Source: Nostoc indistinguendum CM1-VF10 (lineage in GTDB: Bacteria; Cyanobacteriota; Cyanobacteriia; Cyanobacteriales; Nostocaceae). Taken from it: a DNA stretch of 64,000 nucleotides. A program made the position numbers and the translations under genes. The notes below the pieces were generated by a model. The model made no database searches, was not told the DNA's origin, and worked only from the letters and a program-made list of their open reading frames with translations. The stretch spans positions 80,206 to 144,205 of the forward strand of contig JAHHHS010000009.1 of NCBI GenBank assembly GCA_019359215.1. The letters run 5' to 3'. Shown piece after piece: positions 40,801-51,763 of this stretch; position 1 is the stretch's first letter; each line of letters begins with the position of its first letter.

Positions 40801-41191
40801 AGTATGTTGCCCATTTACCTGAATTGTGCTGATGGAAGTAAAAATAAACAGCTTTTTAATCAACAGCCAGCCGCTTAGGACAAACAACAATGGTTTAAAG
40901 CTGGGTATGGCTTAAAATCCATCGCGTGATGAACGCTTAACACTATGGCTTTACAAAATGGTGTTTTCTATAGTGCTTCTTGTTTGTATGCAATACATTT
41001 TGACCTCACTTCCATTCCTCTCTCCTAAAAGGAGAGAGGCTTTGAGGCATACTCCCCAACGTTAGCTCTTAAGGGGCTGGGGGTTAGGTCTGTATTGAAA
41101 CCTAGAAACGCTATAGTAGCTGGCTATTCAATAACTCTGAGTATTGAGTGCAATGAACGTTAGCAAAATTCACAAGCAGTATGAATCTAGA

Positions 41192-41221
41192 TGTATAGAC
41201 GCGATGTATTGTGTCTATACA
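41192..41221. repeat. Inverted repeat TGTATAGAC...GTCTATACA
   Basis: Perfect 9-bp arms upstream of devB. Confidence 0.8.
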
Positions 41222-41236
41222 CAAAATCCTAAATTG

Positions 41237-41250
41237 GTATGATGCGGTAC
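41237..41250. promoter_or_regulatory. Candidate NtcA site GTA-N8-TAC
   Basis: GTATGATGCGGTAC, about 440 bp upstream of devB; chance occurrence not excluded. Confidence 0.35.
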
Positions 41251-41636
41251 TTTACTGCTACATTCACTACGGCTATAGTTAGCCACAAAATTGAAAAGAA
41301 ACATCAAAAATAGATTGTTGCCTTTGCTGGATACAATCTTGGTACAAAAGTTAGTCTTCCTTAAGTGAATCAAGGATTAATTAACTAAAAAATATCTGTC
41401 AACTTGAGCATTTCTAACATTAGAGTTTCCTTAACTTTCTGGTCAATGACTTAGCACGGCTAGTTGCTTGCACCTACCAAGACAACAAACCATTTTGTGA
41501 TATTGGCTTCAAAGACCTTACTATTCTCCCTGTTGCTGTTTTAGGACTCCATTAAACTCTCGTTGAATGAATTCTACATTTATCCGTTACGCGAAAACGT
41601 AACAGAGCCTACAGATGAGGGGGATAAGAGGGATGA

Positions 41637-42374
41637 TTAAGTAGGGAGATCAAATAGAACTGTGGTCATGTAATTTTCTGCCCAAGCTGGGCCAAAAGCT
41701 TTTTCTAGTACGCGGCGGGTTTTATCGTTTTGCTGCTGTTTGGTGCAGTAATTATGTTGTCCAGCGAGATTTTGTGTGACTTGTTCAGCTGAAACAGGAT
41801 GTGAGGCGATCGCTTGGGTGCAATGAATGTCTAAAAATTCTCGCACACGCCAGAGAAACATTGTTTCTTCTTCAGGGGAACCGGGGCGCACAAAGATACA
41901 AAAATCTGAAAAAATATCTCCCCATTCAGGTAATTCACGGGGTTGGGAAAAGTTAAGCACTGTTAGTTGTGTCAGTGCAGAAGTATAAGATTCTGGTAAG
42001 GTACGGTCTAATTGAATAGGAGAAAGGTCTGCGATCGCTGCACTAATTTGCCCTCTACCCCCAACTAAATCGCAACCAAACATTGGCAGGTTGTATTCTG
42101 GACGGGGAAACATGACGCAGTGCAAAATATCCAGCATATTTCCGATTTTCGCCAGTTCCAAGTGCATTTTCCGAAACTGGGGCGTTTGATAGCAACGATT
42201 TTCAATCGTCAGTTTTTCCCCTTCTAGTCTACCTTCCACATACCCCAACTCATCAGGCAAATGGTAGGGCGATAGATCCAGGTGCTGATGCCAAGCTGCT
42301 TCAATACAATCAGCTAGCTGACGAATTAGGGGATGTTGTTGCTCACGCAGCGAGGGTGTAGAAGTAAATGACAT
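41637..42374 (-). CDS. pcyA: Phycocyanobilin:ferredoxin oxidoreductase
   Basis: [66 protein letters not shown]. Confidence 0.97.
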   Translation of the reverse strand: MSFTSTPSLREQQHPLIRQLADCIEAAWHQHLDLSPYHLPDELGYVEGRLEGEKLTIENRCYQTPQFRKMHLELAKIGNMLDILHCVMFPRPEYNLPMFGCDLVGGRGQISAAIADLSPIQLDRTLPESYTSALTQLTVLNFSQPRELPEWGDIFSDFCIFVRPGSPEEETMFLWRVREFLDIHCTQAIASHPVSAEQVTQNLAGQHNYCTKQQQNDKTRRVLEKAFGPAWAENYMTTVLFDLPT

Positions 42375-42575
42375 ATTCTAGTTGGGAATGCGATCTAGTG
42401 GCCAGTCTACAACCTGTTGTGCCATAGCTGTTGTGGTCTGCAATATAAGCAAACACTTGCACCCAGCCAACGTAAATTTATAAGACAGATGCTTTTCAGA
42501 AGGATTATTTATTTTGTAGTCTAGGTTACAGAATTAATTTTAGATTAGCCCATTGGTAAAGGCTAATAGAAAGCC

Positions 42576-42803
42576 ATGAAACTAGATTCTCGTAGACCAG
42601 ATTTTGCTGTGCAACCAAGAAGACAGAATCTGGAAGGTTTGCAGCAGTTAAGAGCTTCTACTTGGGTGAAGCTTTTGCAACTTCCCAACCCCTTTAGTTT
42701 TGACGAAGCACTTTTATTGTGTCCGGTTTCAGCAGATGAATGGCTAGCCTGGATTCCAGATCATGGCGAAGCAATACTCAATATTAGACAATTTAGTTAT
42801 TAG
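42576..42803 (+). CDS. Small conserved hypothetical protein
   Basis: 75 aa. Confidence 0.6.
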   Translation: MKLDSRRPDFAVQPRRQNLEGLQQLRASTWVKLLQLPNPFSFDEALLLCPVSADEWLAWIPDHGEAILNIRQFSY

Positions 42804-42845
42804 TCATTGGTTATTGGTCATTGGTCAATTACTTCGGTTGAAAGA

Positions 42846-43439
42846 CTATTGCCAGAAATCTGTGGCATCGTATCCCAGTTCTGCGAGCATATGCCGTAAC
42901 AGGGGTAAACTGAGTCCTATTACATTGGTATGACAGCCTTCGATTTTTTCTACGAAGAAACTACCAAAACCTTCAATTGCAAAGGCTCCAGCACACTTGA
43001 GGGGTTCACCTGTGGCAACATAAGCTTTAATGGCGTGATCGCTCATTTGAGCAAAGTAAACTCTTGTAACTTGAGACTTGACTATAGTGCGATTTTGCTG
43101 ACGGTCAATTAAGACATGGCCCGTGTACAAGTCGCCAAAGTTACCTTGCATTATCTGCCAACGTGTGATCGCTTCAGAGAAGTCTGCTGGTTTGCCGTAA
43201 ATTTCATCATTCATGGACAAAACCGAATCACAACCCATAATCAAAGCCGATTCAAACTGTGGGGCTACAGTTTCGGCCTTGTACTGGGCAAGAGTTTTAA
43301 CCAATTCTGCTGGTTCACTTAATTCAATTTGCGACTCATCAAAATCACTTGCTCGAACTATCGGTTCAATACCAACAGTTTGCAGCAAGCGACGTCGGGC
43401 TGGGGAAGCTGAAGCAAGTACAAAAGGTGGAATTTTCAT
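42846..43439 (-). CDS. Maf family nucleotide pyrophosphatase
   Basis: [19 protein letters not shown]...YKAETVA...CDSVL...GKPADFSEA. Confidence 0.95.
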   Translation of the reverse strand: MKIPPFVLASASPARRRLLQTVGIEPIVRASDFDESQIELSEPAELVKTLAQYKAETVAPQFESALIMGCDSVLSMNDEIYGKPADFSEAITRWQIMQGNFGDLYTGHVLIDRQQNRTIVKSQVTRVYFAQMSDHAIKAYVATGEPLKCAGAFAIEGFGSFFVEKIEGCHTNVIGLSLPLLRHMLAELGYDATDFWQ

Positions 43440-43532
43440 GAGATTTCAGAAAAACTTCGTAATTGGGTATTGGGTATTAATTAATAATTAATAGTTCTTC
43501 TTCCCCTGCCTCCTCTACTCGCTACTCCTCAA

Positions 43533-44078
43533 TTAATAAACAGAAAAAGAATTTACAACCTCATCAATCATTCGTTTAACTTTCTGCCAGCGTTTTTCAG
43601 GAATTGAGGCGTTGAGGGTAAAAAGTTTACCATGGCTAACAGCGACGCTGGCGATATTATGTCGTTGCTGTTGATTAGGGAGTTTAACCTCATACTCTAA
43701 AAGGTAGTATGTTTTTCCGTCTACTTCTCGCTGTGCAGCATTGACTAATTCAGCCGAACGACCAGAGTCAGGAGGCGCAAGAGCAGCTTTTCCCAATTTA
43801 TATCCTACTTCTGTTGGCGTTCCCAATTCTGACAAAGTTTTGCCTTCTGGAACTGGGCTAATTACAACAGAAACATTTTCAGACACCTCAATCAAATCGT
43901 GGAAAACCACATCTGGCCCATTGGCAACTTTAACTTGCAGCCAGCCGTTAGGATATAAAAACTGATAGCCATCATTAGAGTCTACAAAGCTTTTGAGTCC
44001 AGCCGCAGCCGCTACAGCAGAATTACTCAGGCTGAAATTCAACACCAGTAGCAAAATTAATACAATTCGTTTCCACAT
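43533..44078 (-). CDS. PsbP family protein (CyanoP/PPL-like)
   Basis: LKSFVDSNDGYQFLYPNGWLQVKVANGPDVVFHDLIEVSENVSVVISPV. Confidence 0.9.
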   Translation of the reverse strand: MWKRIVLILLLVLNFSLSNSAVAAAAGLKSFVDSNDGYQFLYPNGWLQVKVANGPDVVFHDLIEVSENVSVVISPVPEGKTLSELGTPTEVGYKLGKAALAPPDSGRSAELVNAAQREVDGKTYYLLEYEVKLPNQQQRHNIASVAVSHGKLFTLNASIPEKRWQKVKRMIDEVVNSFSVY

Positions 44079-44462
44079 TTCTAAAGATTCCTTTGGGCTG
44101 GAGACAACACCAAGCTTGCATCATTTCTCGTTATTATTCTCCCATCAACAGGGACGCTTCGGATGAGGCATTAGATGTTGACAAATACTCTCTGGTGTAT
44201 CACCTTACTGAAGAAGCGGTGTGAAATTATCCCCCTTGCCTCTTTGTCATACCATTTTTATTATCTGGAAACTCGCTCAGGGTAGACTTGTATATACACA
44301 GTAGGATTCTTGGCGAGGGTTGAGGTGAGGTCGTAAGGACTTTTGCAAGAGGTCTATTTTCTCAAATACAGCGCCTACATAGCTTTTACTATTATCTTAT
44401 TTAGACGATAAAAGAGCGATATTCACTAATTATCCCTGAATACAAAACTCAAAGTTACGGTT

Positions 44463-45461
44463 ATGTCATTGGCAAAATATTCTAGGTTTAAACTACTTAG
44501 ATACATTGGAATTTTTCTCATTACTGCCTGTTTGCTATTTGCTTGTTATGCTTCAGCGCCAACTAAATTGAAACGCCCTCCCTTAAGAGTGGTATTTGGA
44601 TCTTTTATTGGTGAGTATCCAGGCATAATTGCTCAAAAAAAAGGATTTTTCAAAGCCCAAGGGGTAGATGTGGAACTAATTTATAAACGATACACCCAAT
44701 TGGAAAGAGCGAATTTCAGTGCGGGTAAATATGATGGTATTACATCGTCCTTGGGAAGTTTTATAATTTTGACTGCCACAAATCCCGATATACAAGGCGT
44801 GATCATCATAGATGAATCAATAGGAGCAGATGTAGTAGTCGCCCAATCACAAATTAAAACCGTCGCTGACTTGAAAGGGAAAAAGCTGGGTACAAATCTA
44901 GGCGGTTTTAGCGAAGTTTTCATGGCTGAGATGTTGAAAACTGCTAACTTAACTAGCGATGATGTTAACTTGGTTAAATTAGAGGCTTTAGAAATTCCTC
45001 AATACCTGAGCAATAATGTTATTCAAGCTGGACATACTTGGGAACCTCATCTTTCTGAAGCTATTAAATTAGGGGGACATATCCTATTTACCAGCAAACG
45101 AACTCCTGGCTTAGTTTTAGATATGATTATCTTTCGTAATGATGTAATCCGCGATCGCCCCGAAGATATTCGTGCTGTGCAAGGATGGCTGCAAGCCTCG
45201 ACCTACTGGAAAGCAAATGTTCAGGAAGGAAACGCGATCATCAGTAAAGCGTTAAAAATTCCTAGCAATACACTCTCTCTGGAAGGAGTAAACCTAAGTG
45301 ATTTAGGTGAAAATCAAAAATTATTTCAATCTAGCAACGCCAACTCTATCTACAAAACTGCGAAGATATATGCAGACTTTTTTATTCGTTCTGGAAACGT
45401 GACGCGTATTCCTGAGCTAAATAGTTTGTTTAATTCTTCTTTCTTGAATTCTGCCTCCTAG
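44463..45461 (+). CDS. ABC-type nitrate/sulfonate/taurine-like substrate-binding lipoprotein, solitary
   Basis: Lipobox LLFACYAS; PLRVVFGSFIGEYPGIIAQKKGFFKAQGVDVELIYK; NMT1/SsuA-like. Confidence 0.88.
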   Translation: MSLAKYSRFKLLRYIGIFLITACLLFACYASAPTKLKRPPLRVVFGSFIGEYPGIIAQKKGFFKAQGVDVELIYKRYTQLERANFSAGKYDGITSSLGSFIILTATNPDIQGVIIIDESIGADVVVAQSQIKTVADLKGKKLGTNLGGFSEVFMAEMLKTANLTSDDVNLVKLEALEIPQYLSNNVIQAGHTWEPHLSEAIKLGGHILFTSKRTPGLVLDMIIFRNDVIRDRPEDIRAVQGWLQASTYWKANVQEGNAIISKALKIPSNTLSLEGVNLSDLGENQKLFQSSNANSIYKTAKIYADFFIRSGNVTRIPELNSLFNSSFLNSAS

Positions 45462-45470
45462 TTTAAAGCT

Positions 45471-47257
45471 ATGCAGTACTCTCCTTTGGGCAGTATCCGT
45501 ACAAAGTTGATCGCCTCGTTTCTCATTGTTGCCTTGATTCCGTTGCTGTTATTGGCATTTATCAACAAACAGACAACTGAAAAAGCACTAACTGAGAACG
45601 CTCAACAAGCCCTATCTGCGGCGGCTAATGAAACTAGTAACAGAATAGATGCTTTTATTGATGGAAATCTCAATGCTGTGCGCGTAGAGGCGATTTTACC
45701 AGGTTTGGCACGCTACCTCAGCCTAACTCCAAAACAGCGAGATGACAGCCCCGAAATGCAATTGGCTACAGAAACATTAATCCCTCTCAGCCGCAAAGAT
45801 ATGCTCAATATTCTCTCCTATGCTTTGCTTGACTTAAACGGAAAAAATGTATTGGATACATATACATCGAACATTAGCCAAGATGAATCAGTTCAAGACT
45901 ATTTTAAAGAACCACTGCAAACTGGATTATCCTTTGTTTCTAGCATGAAGCAATCGCCGAAAATTCCCGGACTTGTTACCCTCTTTTTTAGTAGTCCGGT
46001 TCGCAATGCCAAGGGAGATATATTAGGTGTATTGCGTGTTTCATACAATGCTACTGTTGTCCAGCAGTTAGTAACTCGACAAACTGAAAGGGCTAGGGCA
46101 AAATCTTTTGCTATTCTTTTAGATGAAAATAATATTTATTTGGCACATAGCACTGCACCACAACTACTTTTTAAATCAATTGTGCCTCTGTCGTTAGATG
46201 TTCTAACTCAACTACAAAAAAAGAGTATTTACCTAATTCTCCTATTAAACAATTGGCAACTAATGAGTCAAAACTTAAGCAAGCATTAGATAATGAACAG
46301 TCCTATTTAATTGCATCTTTGGAAGCAACAGGTAATCAAGTCAATATGATTGCGATCGCTCGTTTAAAATATAAACCTTGGTCTGTGTTGTTCGCACAGC
46401 CCCTTGCTGTTGCCCTAGCACCTGTAGAAAAGCAAATTTACGACACAATGTTGCTATTTGCAATTATCGCTTCAGTAGTGACATTCATCGCTTGTGTCAT
46501 TGGACAACTGCTAACAAAGCCAATAATTTACCTGACCAATATAGTTTTCCAGTTTACCGCAGGTAACTTAGATATCCGCGCCAAAATTAGCTCAAAAGAC
46601 GAAATAGGTCAACTGGCGAAATCGTTTAATAACATGGCACTTCAGTTACAAACATCTTTTGAAACTTTGGAACAACGGGTACAAGAGAGAACAGCAGAGT
46701 TAGTAATTGCTAAAGAAAAAGCAGAAAATGTAAATCAGAAATTAGAACAACTAGTAAATCTAGATGGTTTGACTCAGGTGGCTAACCGTCGCTGCTTCGA
46801 TGAACGACTGCAAGCAGAATGGAAACGCCTTGCACGAGAACAACAACCCTTGTCATTGATTTTATTTGATGTTGATAAATTCAAACTTTACAACGACTAC
46901 TATGGTCATCTTAAAGGTGATGATTGCCTAATCAAGATAGCGCAAACAATGCAACAGATCCTTCATCATCGTCCTGCTGATCTAGTAGCGCGTTACGGAG
47001 GAGAAGAATTTTTGGTACTCCTCCCCAATACAGATTTAGTAGAAGCGATCAAAGTAGCACAAAGTATTCAACAAGCGATTCAAAATCAGGCCATTCCTCA
47101 TGCACAGTCTGATATTAAAAATATCGTCACACTGAGTTTGGGTATTACTTCTGTTATACCCACTTGCGACATCAAGCCAGATACACTCATCGCTTCAGCC
47201 GATAAAGCACTGTACAATGCCAAACAAAAAGGGCGCGATCGCTATTGTACTCATTAG
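45471..47257 (+). CDS. Cache-HAMP-GGDEF diguanylate cyclase requiring a -1 frameshift at 46217-46223 (or frameshifted gene)
   Basis: ORF1 45471-46289 (TM + Cache) and ORF2 46253-47257 (TM, HAMP, DLVARYGGEEFLVLLPNT); fusion in -1 frame gives LQKKEYLPNSPIKQLATNESKLKQ. Confidence 0.85.
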
Positions 47258-47791
47258 ATTGATCATGCCGTATGCGACTTTCTCTCAAACCTAACCGATC
47301 ACTTCAAACAACAACTCTGGAGAGTTCAACGAGAACACAAAAAACCCCGACTTGATAGCCGAGGCAGATGGGAGAAGTCTAAATGTCGATGAGAGATAGC
47401 GATACCGAAATCTGCTTTTCTTAGCTAACACCAGTTAGATAGTTGAGTTTGGTTTTTGCTAAGTTATGTAAATAAATATAACAACAATATTACAAATAGT
47501 CAACTGGACTTGACAGAAAAAGGCTGATAGCCGTTATAAGACCTACTTATCAGGGATAGTGTGGAATTGTTTTTGGAGATGTGGTGAATGAAGTAGCGAG
47601 AATAAAACGGGTTACTAGCTAAGATAGTGGGATGAAAATGAGAAGCGATCTGCTTTGGGGAGTAGAAAAACAGAGCAATTAGCTGGATAAATCAGGGTAG
47701 TCGGAATTAAGCCAGAGATTAGAAAAGCTAGCGACTAGATCACCAAAGTCTTTACAATTCCTTTGTTGGCTCAAAAAGTATTTCTCGACCT

Positions 47792-48628
47792 ATGACGAAT
47801 CAAGCTCCTATCCCGGTTATTGTCAACGGTGCTGCTGGTAAAATGGGCCGTGAGGTGATTAAGGCAGTGGCGCAAGCGCCTGACTTAAACCTAGTGGGTG
47901 CAATTGACCACAGTTTGGAACATCAAGATAAAGACGCTGGAGAATTGGCGGGTTTAAGCGAACCCCTAGAAGTGCCAATTACCAATCAATTAGAACCGAT
48001 GTTGGGGTATGTAGCTGGCGACAGACAATCTCCTCCAGGAGTGATTGTAGACTTTACTCATCCCGATTCAGTTTATGACAACATTCGTAGTGCGATCGCT
48101 TACGGTATTCGTCCTGTAGTCGGCACCACTGGGTTAAGTCCAGAACAAATTCAAGACTTGGCAGACTTTGCTGACAAAGCTAGCACTGGTTGTCTAATTA
48201 TTCCTAACTTTTCCATTGGTATGGTGCTATTGCAACAAGCCGCAGTCGCAGCCTCCAAGTATTTTGATCATGTAGAAATTATTGAACTGCATCACAACCA
48301 AAAAGCTGATGCTCCCAGTGGTACTGCCATTCAAACGGCGCAGTTACTTGGGGAATTCGGTAAAACTTTTAACCCTGCTATTGTAGAAGAAACTGAGAAA
48401 TTACCAGGAGCTAGAGGTAGTATCGCAGATGAAGGGATTAGAATTCATAGCGTGCGCTTGCCAGGATTGATTGCTCATCAAGAAGTTATTTTTGGCGCAG
48501 CAGGACAGATTTATACTTTACGACATGATACGAGCGATCGCGCTTGTTATATGCCAGGAGTGCTACTAGCAATTCGTAAAGTCTTAGCGCTAAAGTCGTT
48601 AGTATATGGATTAGAAAAGATACTTTAA
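47792..48628 (+). CDS. dapB: 4-hydroxy-tetrahydrodipicolinate reductase
   Basis: [16 protein letters not shown]...[13 protein letters not shown]...[15 protein letters not shown]. Confidence 0.97.
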   Translation: MTNQAPIPVIVNGAAGKMGREVIKAVAQAPDLNLVGAIDHSLEHQDKDAGELAGLSEPLEVPITNQLEPMLGYVAGDRQSPPGVIVDFTHPDSVYDNIRSAIAYGIRPVVGTTGLSPEQIQDLADFADKASTGCLIIPNFSIGMVLLQQAAVAASKYFDHVEIIELHHNQKADAPSGTAIQTAQLLGEFGKTFNPAIVEETEKLPGARGSIADEGIRIHSVRLPGLIAHQEVIFGAAGQIYTLRHDTSDRACYMPGVLLAIRKVLALKSLVYGLEKIL

Positions 48629-48667
48629 ACTTTAAACACACTATTGGGCATTCATTACTCACCACTC

Positions 48668-49360
48668 ATGTTAGTACCACTGACTCGCCAAAAACTTGAA
48701 CAAGTTGTCCCTCTAATTGCCACTGGTTTGCAGTACAAGTACTACTGGGGGAAGTTCTCAAATTTTTTGCAACGGCTGTTAATTTCCGTAGTTGCGGTAG
48801 TTGTCATTTTGCTTGTAACAGTCGTTTTCAGGCTTGAGTTTGCTTCAATAGAACTTGTGCTAGGGATAATTAGCGCTTTTTTTTGGTTGTGGTATCCAAT
48901 CTTTCAAGCAAGTATGCGGAATTTACAATGCCGCCGTTATAAGTACGGCGGCTTTTTCCGTGGTCGAGTGCTAGATTGGTGGATTACAGACCAGTTGGTA
49001 GGTAAAACCGAAACAGTCAACAACAAAGGCGAATTGGTGATTGTAGAAAACCGAGAAAAACAGATTAACTTAGAGGTGGGTGATGAAACAGGATTTAGCA
49101 TTGAGTTTGTAGCACCATTACGTTCTGCCTACAAAGTTATTACTCGTGGTCAAATTGCAGAAATGGTAGTTATGTCAAATCGCCCAGATTTGAGCAGTAT
49201 TGAAGAATTCAGCGATATATATTTTCCTAGTAGTGATCTGTGGGTTAGCGATTATCCTTATTTACGGCGAGATTTCTTTAACGAAGTTAGTTGCCGCTTG
49301 CGTGAAGACAAACAACAAAAGCAAAGGCCGCGCCGACGGCGTCGTAGCGTGGAAGAGTAA
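48668..49360 (+). CDS. Conserved cyanobacterial membrane protein
   Basis: MLVPLTRQKLEQVVPLIATGLQYKYYWG..., TM helices; ATG 48668. Confidence 0.8.
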   Translation: MLVPLTRQKLEQVVPLIATGLQYKYYWGKFSNFLQRLLISVVAVVVILLVTVVFRLEFASIELVLGIISAFFWLWYPIFQASMRNLQCRRYKYGGFFRGRVLDWWITDQLVGKTETVNNKGELVIVENREKQINLEVGDETGFSIEFVAPLRSAYKVITRGQIAEMVVMSNRPDLSSIEEFSDIYFPSSDLWVSDYPYLRRDFFNEVSCRLREDKQQKQRPRRRRRSVEE

Positions 49361-49493
49361 ACTAGTCACTAATCAAAAGATTTACAAACGAGATAATCCA
49401 GGTTCCTTGCTTGGCACTGATTAATAAAAATATCTGGATCTTCAATAATTTTAAAATAGTATTTGCCATAGAGAGTCCATAGAGCCGACGTTT

Positions 49494-50141
49494 TTAACTT
49501 CCCCTATTTCCATCTTGTCCATAGGCTTGCCAAGCTAAGTCTACCAATCCATCAACGATCGCAGCAGCTACAACTGCATTACCTTTGCGGCTGTCAATTG
49601 TAATGTGAGGCACTAGAGAGTCTTGTAAGCGCCCCTTTGCTTCATCAACATTAACAAATCCGACTGGAGTTGCAATTATCAAAGCAGGTCTAATTTCCTC
49701 CGCTTCAATTAAATCCAACAGTGCTGTTAGTGCTGTTTGCGCTTGACCAACTACAAAAATGCCCTCTGGATAACGCTTTGCTAAGGTTTCTATTCCCCAT
49801 GCTGCCCGAGTTTTTTCTTTTTGAGGGCGTGTTAGTGCGTCCATGCTGCAATACACCGGATTAGCAAAGGTGTTTTGAATCTCGTAGGCAATACCTACTT
49901 GTACCATTGGGACATCTACCACAATCGTGGTACGCGCGGCTAGCGCTGCTGCCCCTGCTTGCAAGGCACGCTCAGAGAAACGAACCAAAGACTTATACTC
50001 AAAATCAGCTGTAGAGTATATTACCCGACGCACAATCTCATACTCTGCGGGTGAAAAGACATGATTTTCAATTTCACCATCAATGATTGCTAAACTTTGA
50101 GCATCAGTTACGTGCCATTCCATCTTCGTTGAGGTTCTCAA
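49494..50141 (-). CDS. cobH: Precorrin-8X methylmutase
   Basis: EIVRRVIYSTADFEYKSLVRFSERALQAGAAALAARTTIVVDVPMVQVGI; CbiC/CobH. Confidence 0.94.
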   Translation of the reverse strand: MRTSTKMEWHVTDAQSLAIIDGEIENHVFSPAEYEIVRRVIYSTADFEYKSLVRFSERALQAGAAALAARTTIVVDVPMVQVGIAYEIQNTFANPVYCSMDALTRPQKEKTRAAWGIETLAKRYPEGIFVVGQAQTALTALLDLIEAEEIRPALIIATPVGFVNVDEAKGRLQDSLVPHITIDSRKGNAVVAAAIVDGLVDLAWQAYGQDGNRGS

Positions 50142-50258
50142 ATATTAGCTTTCAGCTTATCAGCTTCAGGGAGTTAGGAGTTAAGAGTTAGGAGTTAATT
50201 AAAAACTCATAACTCAGCATTGGCTCAATGCCCCGCTACTGCTAACATAACTCAGCAC

Positions 50259-51107
50259 TCATAACTCATTACTGGAAGAAGGCCGACTAAAAACAGGAGA
50301 TAGGTAGGCAACCAACACGCCAATAAGAAACCCAGAGATATTGCGAACTAAAGGTAGCCAGTCGCTTGTACGTGTTACCACTGGCCCAATGCCAAAGGCA
50401 ATAAACAAGATTCCCCACAAAGGTGAGAAAATTAAAGCCCATTGCCAAGCGAAAATTTGTCCTTTCTCGCGGGGTTGAGCTGCAAATCCACAAATTATCC
50501 CACCAATAACTGAGGTAATCAAGGTGAGAATCCACTGCTCTCGTGGCAGTCCGGGAACAACATTGCAACCACCCTTAAGTAAACAGCCTTTCACTGATTC
50601 TAAGGCTTGCAGAATGGCTTGGTCTTCGCCTTGTTCGCGGACAAAGAACAAATTACCGAAGCGGGTTTGCAGTTCTATCCAGAAAGTTCGGGGTAAAAGT
50701 TCATAAACAGCATCGCCGACGCTAAAACTGAGGATGTTACCGCCACGAGAATCGGCAACTAGTAAAATGCTTTTGTCATCCAAACCCCAATATTTTATCA
50801 CTGCCCGACCTGGGGTGCGGTCATATTGAGTTAATACTCGCAATTTCCAGCCCGTATCGGCTTCAAACTGTTCTAAATCTTTGACAAGCTTTTCTTCTTG
50901 GAGGACAGGAAGAGATTTTGCTAAGTCTACAACTGGGGTAAAAGTGCTAGGGAGTAACTCAGGATTGTCATAAGCCAGTGCTGGGGGAGAATGCATCACC
51001 CAAATTGACCCAGCCAGAAAAAATACTGCAATGGATACCAGAATTCGTCGCCAAAAACAAGATTGCATGAACGTTTTTATACAAATATCAACGGTAAAAG
51101 CGAACAA
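50259..51107 (-). CDS. TPM domain (DUF477) protein, Psb32-like
   Basis: DLAKSLPVLQEEKLVKDLEQFEADTGWKLRVLTQYDRTPGRAVIKYWGLDDKSILLVAD; C-terminal TM. Confidence 0.85.
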   Translation of the reverse strand: MFAFTVDICIKTFMQSCFWRRILVSIAVFFLAGSIWVMHSPPALAYDNPELLPSTFTPVVDLAKSLPVLQEEKLVKDLEQFEADTGWKLRVLTQYDRTPGRAVIKYWGLDDKSILLVADSRGGNILSFSVGDAVYELLPRTFWIELQTRFGNLFFVREQGEDQAILQALESVKGCLLKGGCNVVPGLPREQWILTLITSVIGGIICGFAAQPREKGQIFAWQWALIFSPLWGILFIAFGIGPVVTRTSDWLPLVRNISGFLIGVLVAYLSPVFSRPSSSNEL

Positions 51108-51443
51108 GTTGTTTTAAAAGAGTAGTGGAAAAGTGATACTTCTTTACACTTGTTTACTTTACTCTAATCTAAGGGATCAAAGCAAAGCGTTTTTGGGGAG
51201 TGGGAATTGAGAGTAGTATTCGTGATTATAGAGATAAGGCGCATTTTGTCAATCAGTCAAAATACTCAATATCTTTTAATAACAATGATAATCGTGGATG
51301 GATAGAGGCTTATTAGTTATACATTTCATGCCTATGGTTGCTTTTTTATTATCATTATCATCAGAAAAAATTAACAACTCAAAATTGACTAAGCCATAGC
51401 GAAGTTCCCCATACAATAAAAAATGAATGATTAGAGGTGAGAG

Positions 51444-51761
51444 ATGACTAACAAAGAATTATTAATCCAAGAAATAGAAAATTTACCGCCGGAGTTGCTA
51501 ACAGAAGCACTCGATTTGATACGTTCTATTAAGGTTAACTATACAAAAAAGGAGTTGGAATTAGGTCAGCTTGAACCTATCCCTCTAAGCGATTCTAGAG
51601 AAACTTCTAGTGAGAAAGAGCAACTTACATACCGTCCTGCTTCCGGGCGTTCTATTCTTCGACACGCCAGCACTTGGGAAGGTAACGACTTTGAAGAATG
51701 CCTTCAAGCAGTATATGCTACCCGTGGTCAAGCTAAATTTGATGACGAAAACCTATTTTAA
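51444..51761 (+). CDS. Putative antitoxin (DUF2281-like N-terminus)
   Basis: LLIQEIENLPPELLTEALDLIRSIK; 2 bp upstream of PIN-domain gene. Confidence 0.7.
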   Translation: MTNKELLIQEIENLPPELLTEALDLIRSIKVNYTKKELELGQLEPIPLSDSRETSSEKEQLTYRPASGRSILRHASTWEGNDFEECLQAVYATRGQAKFDDENLF

Positions 51762-51763
51762 TA

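Noticed and set aside
42795-42830. tcattggttattggtcattggtcaa repeats as regulatory operators
   Set aside because: Same motif occurs at several gene ends in the window; better explained as STRR-type repeats
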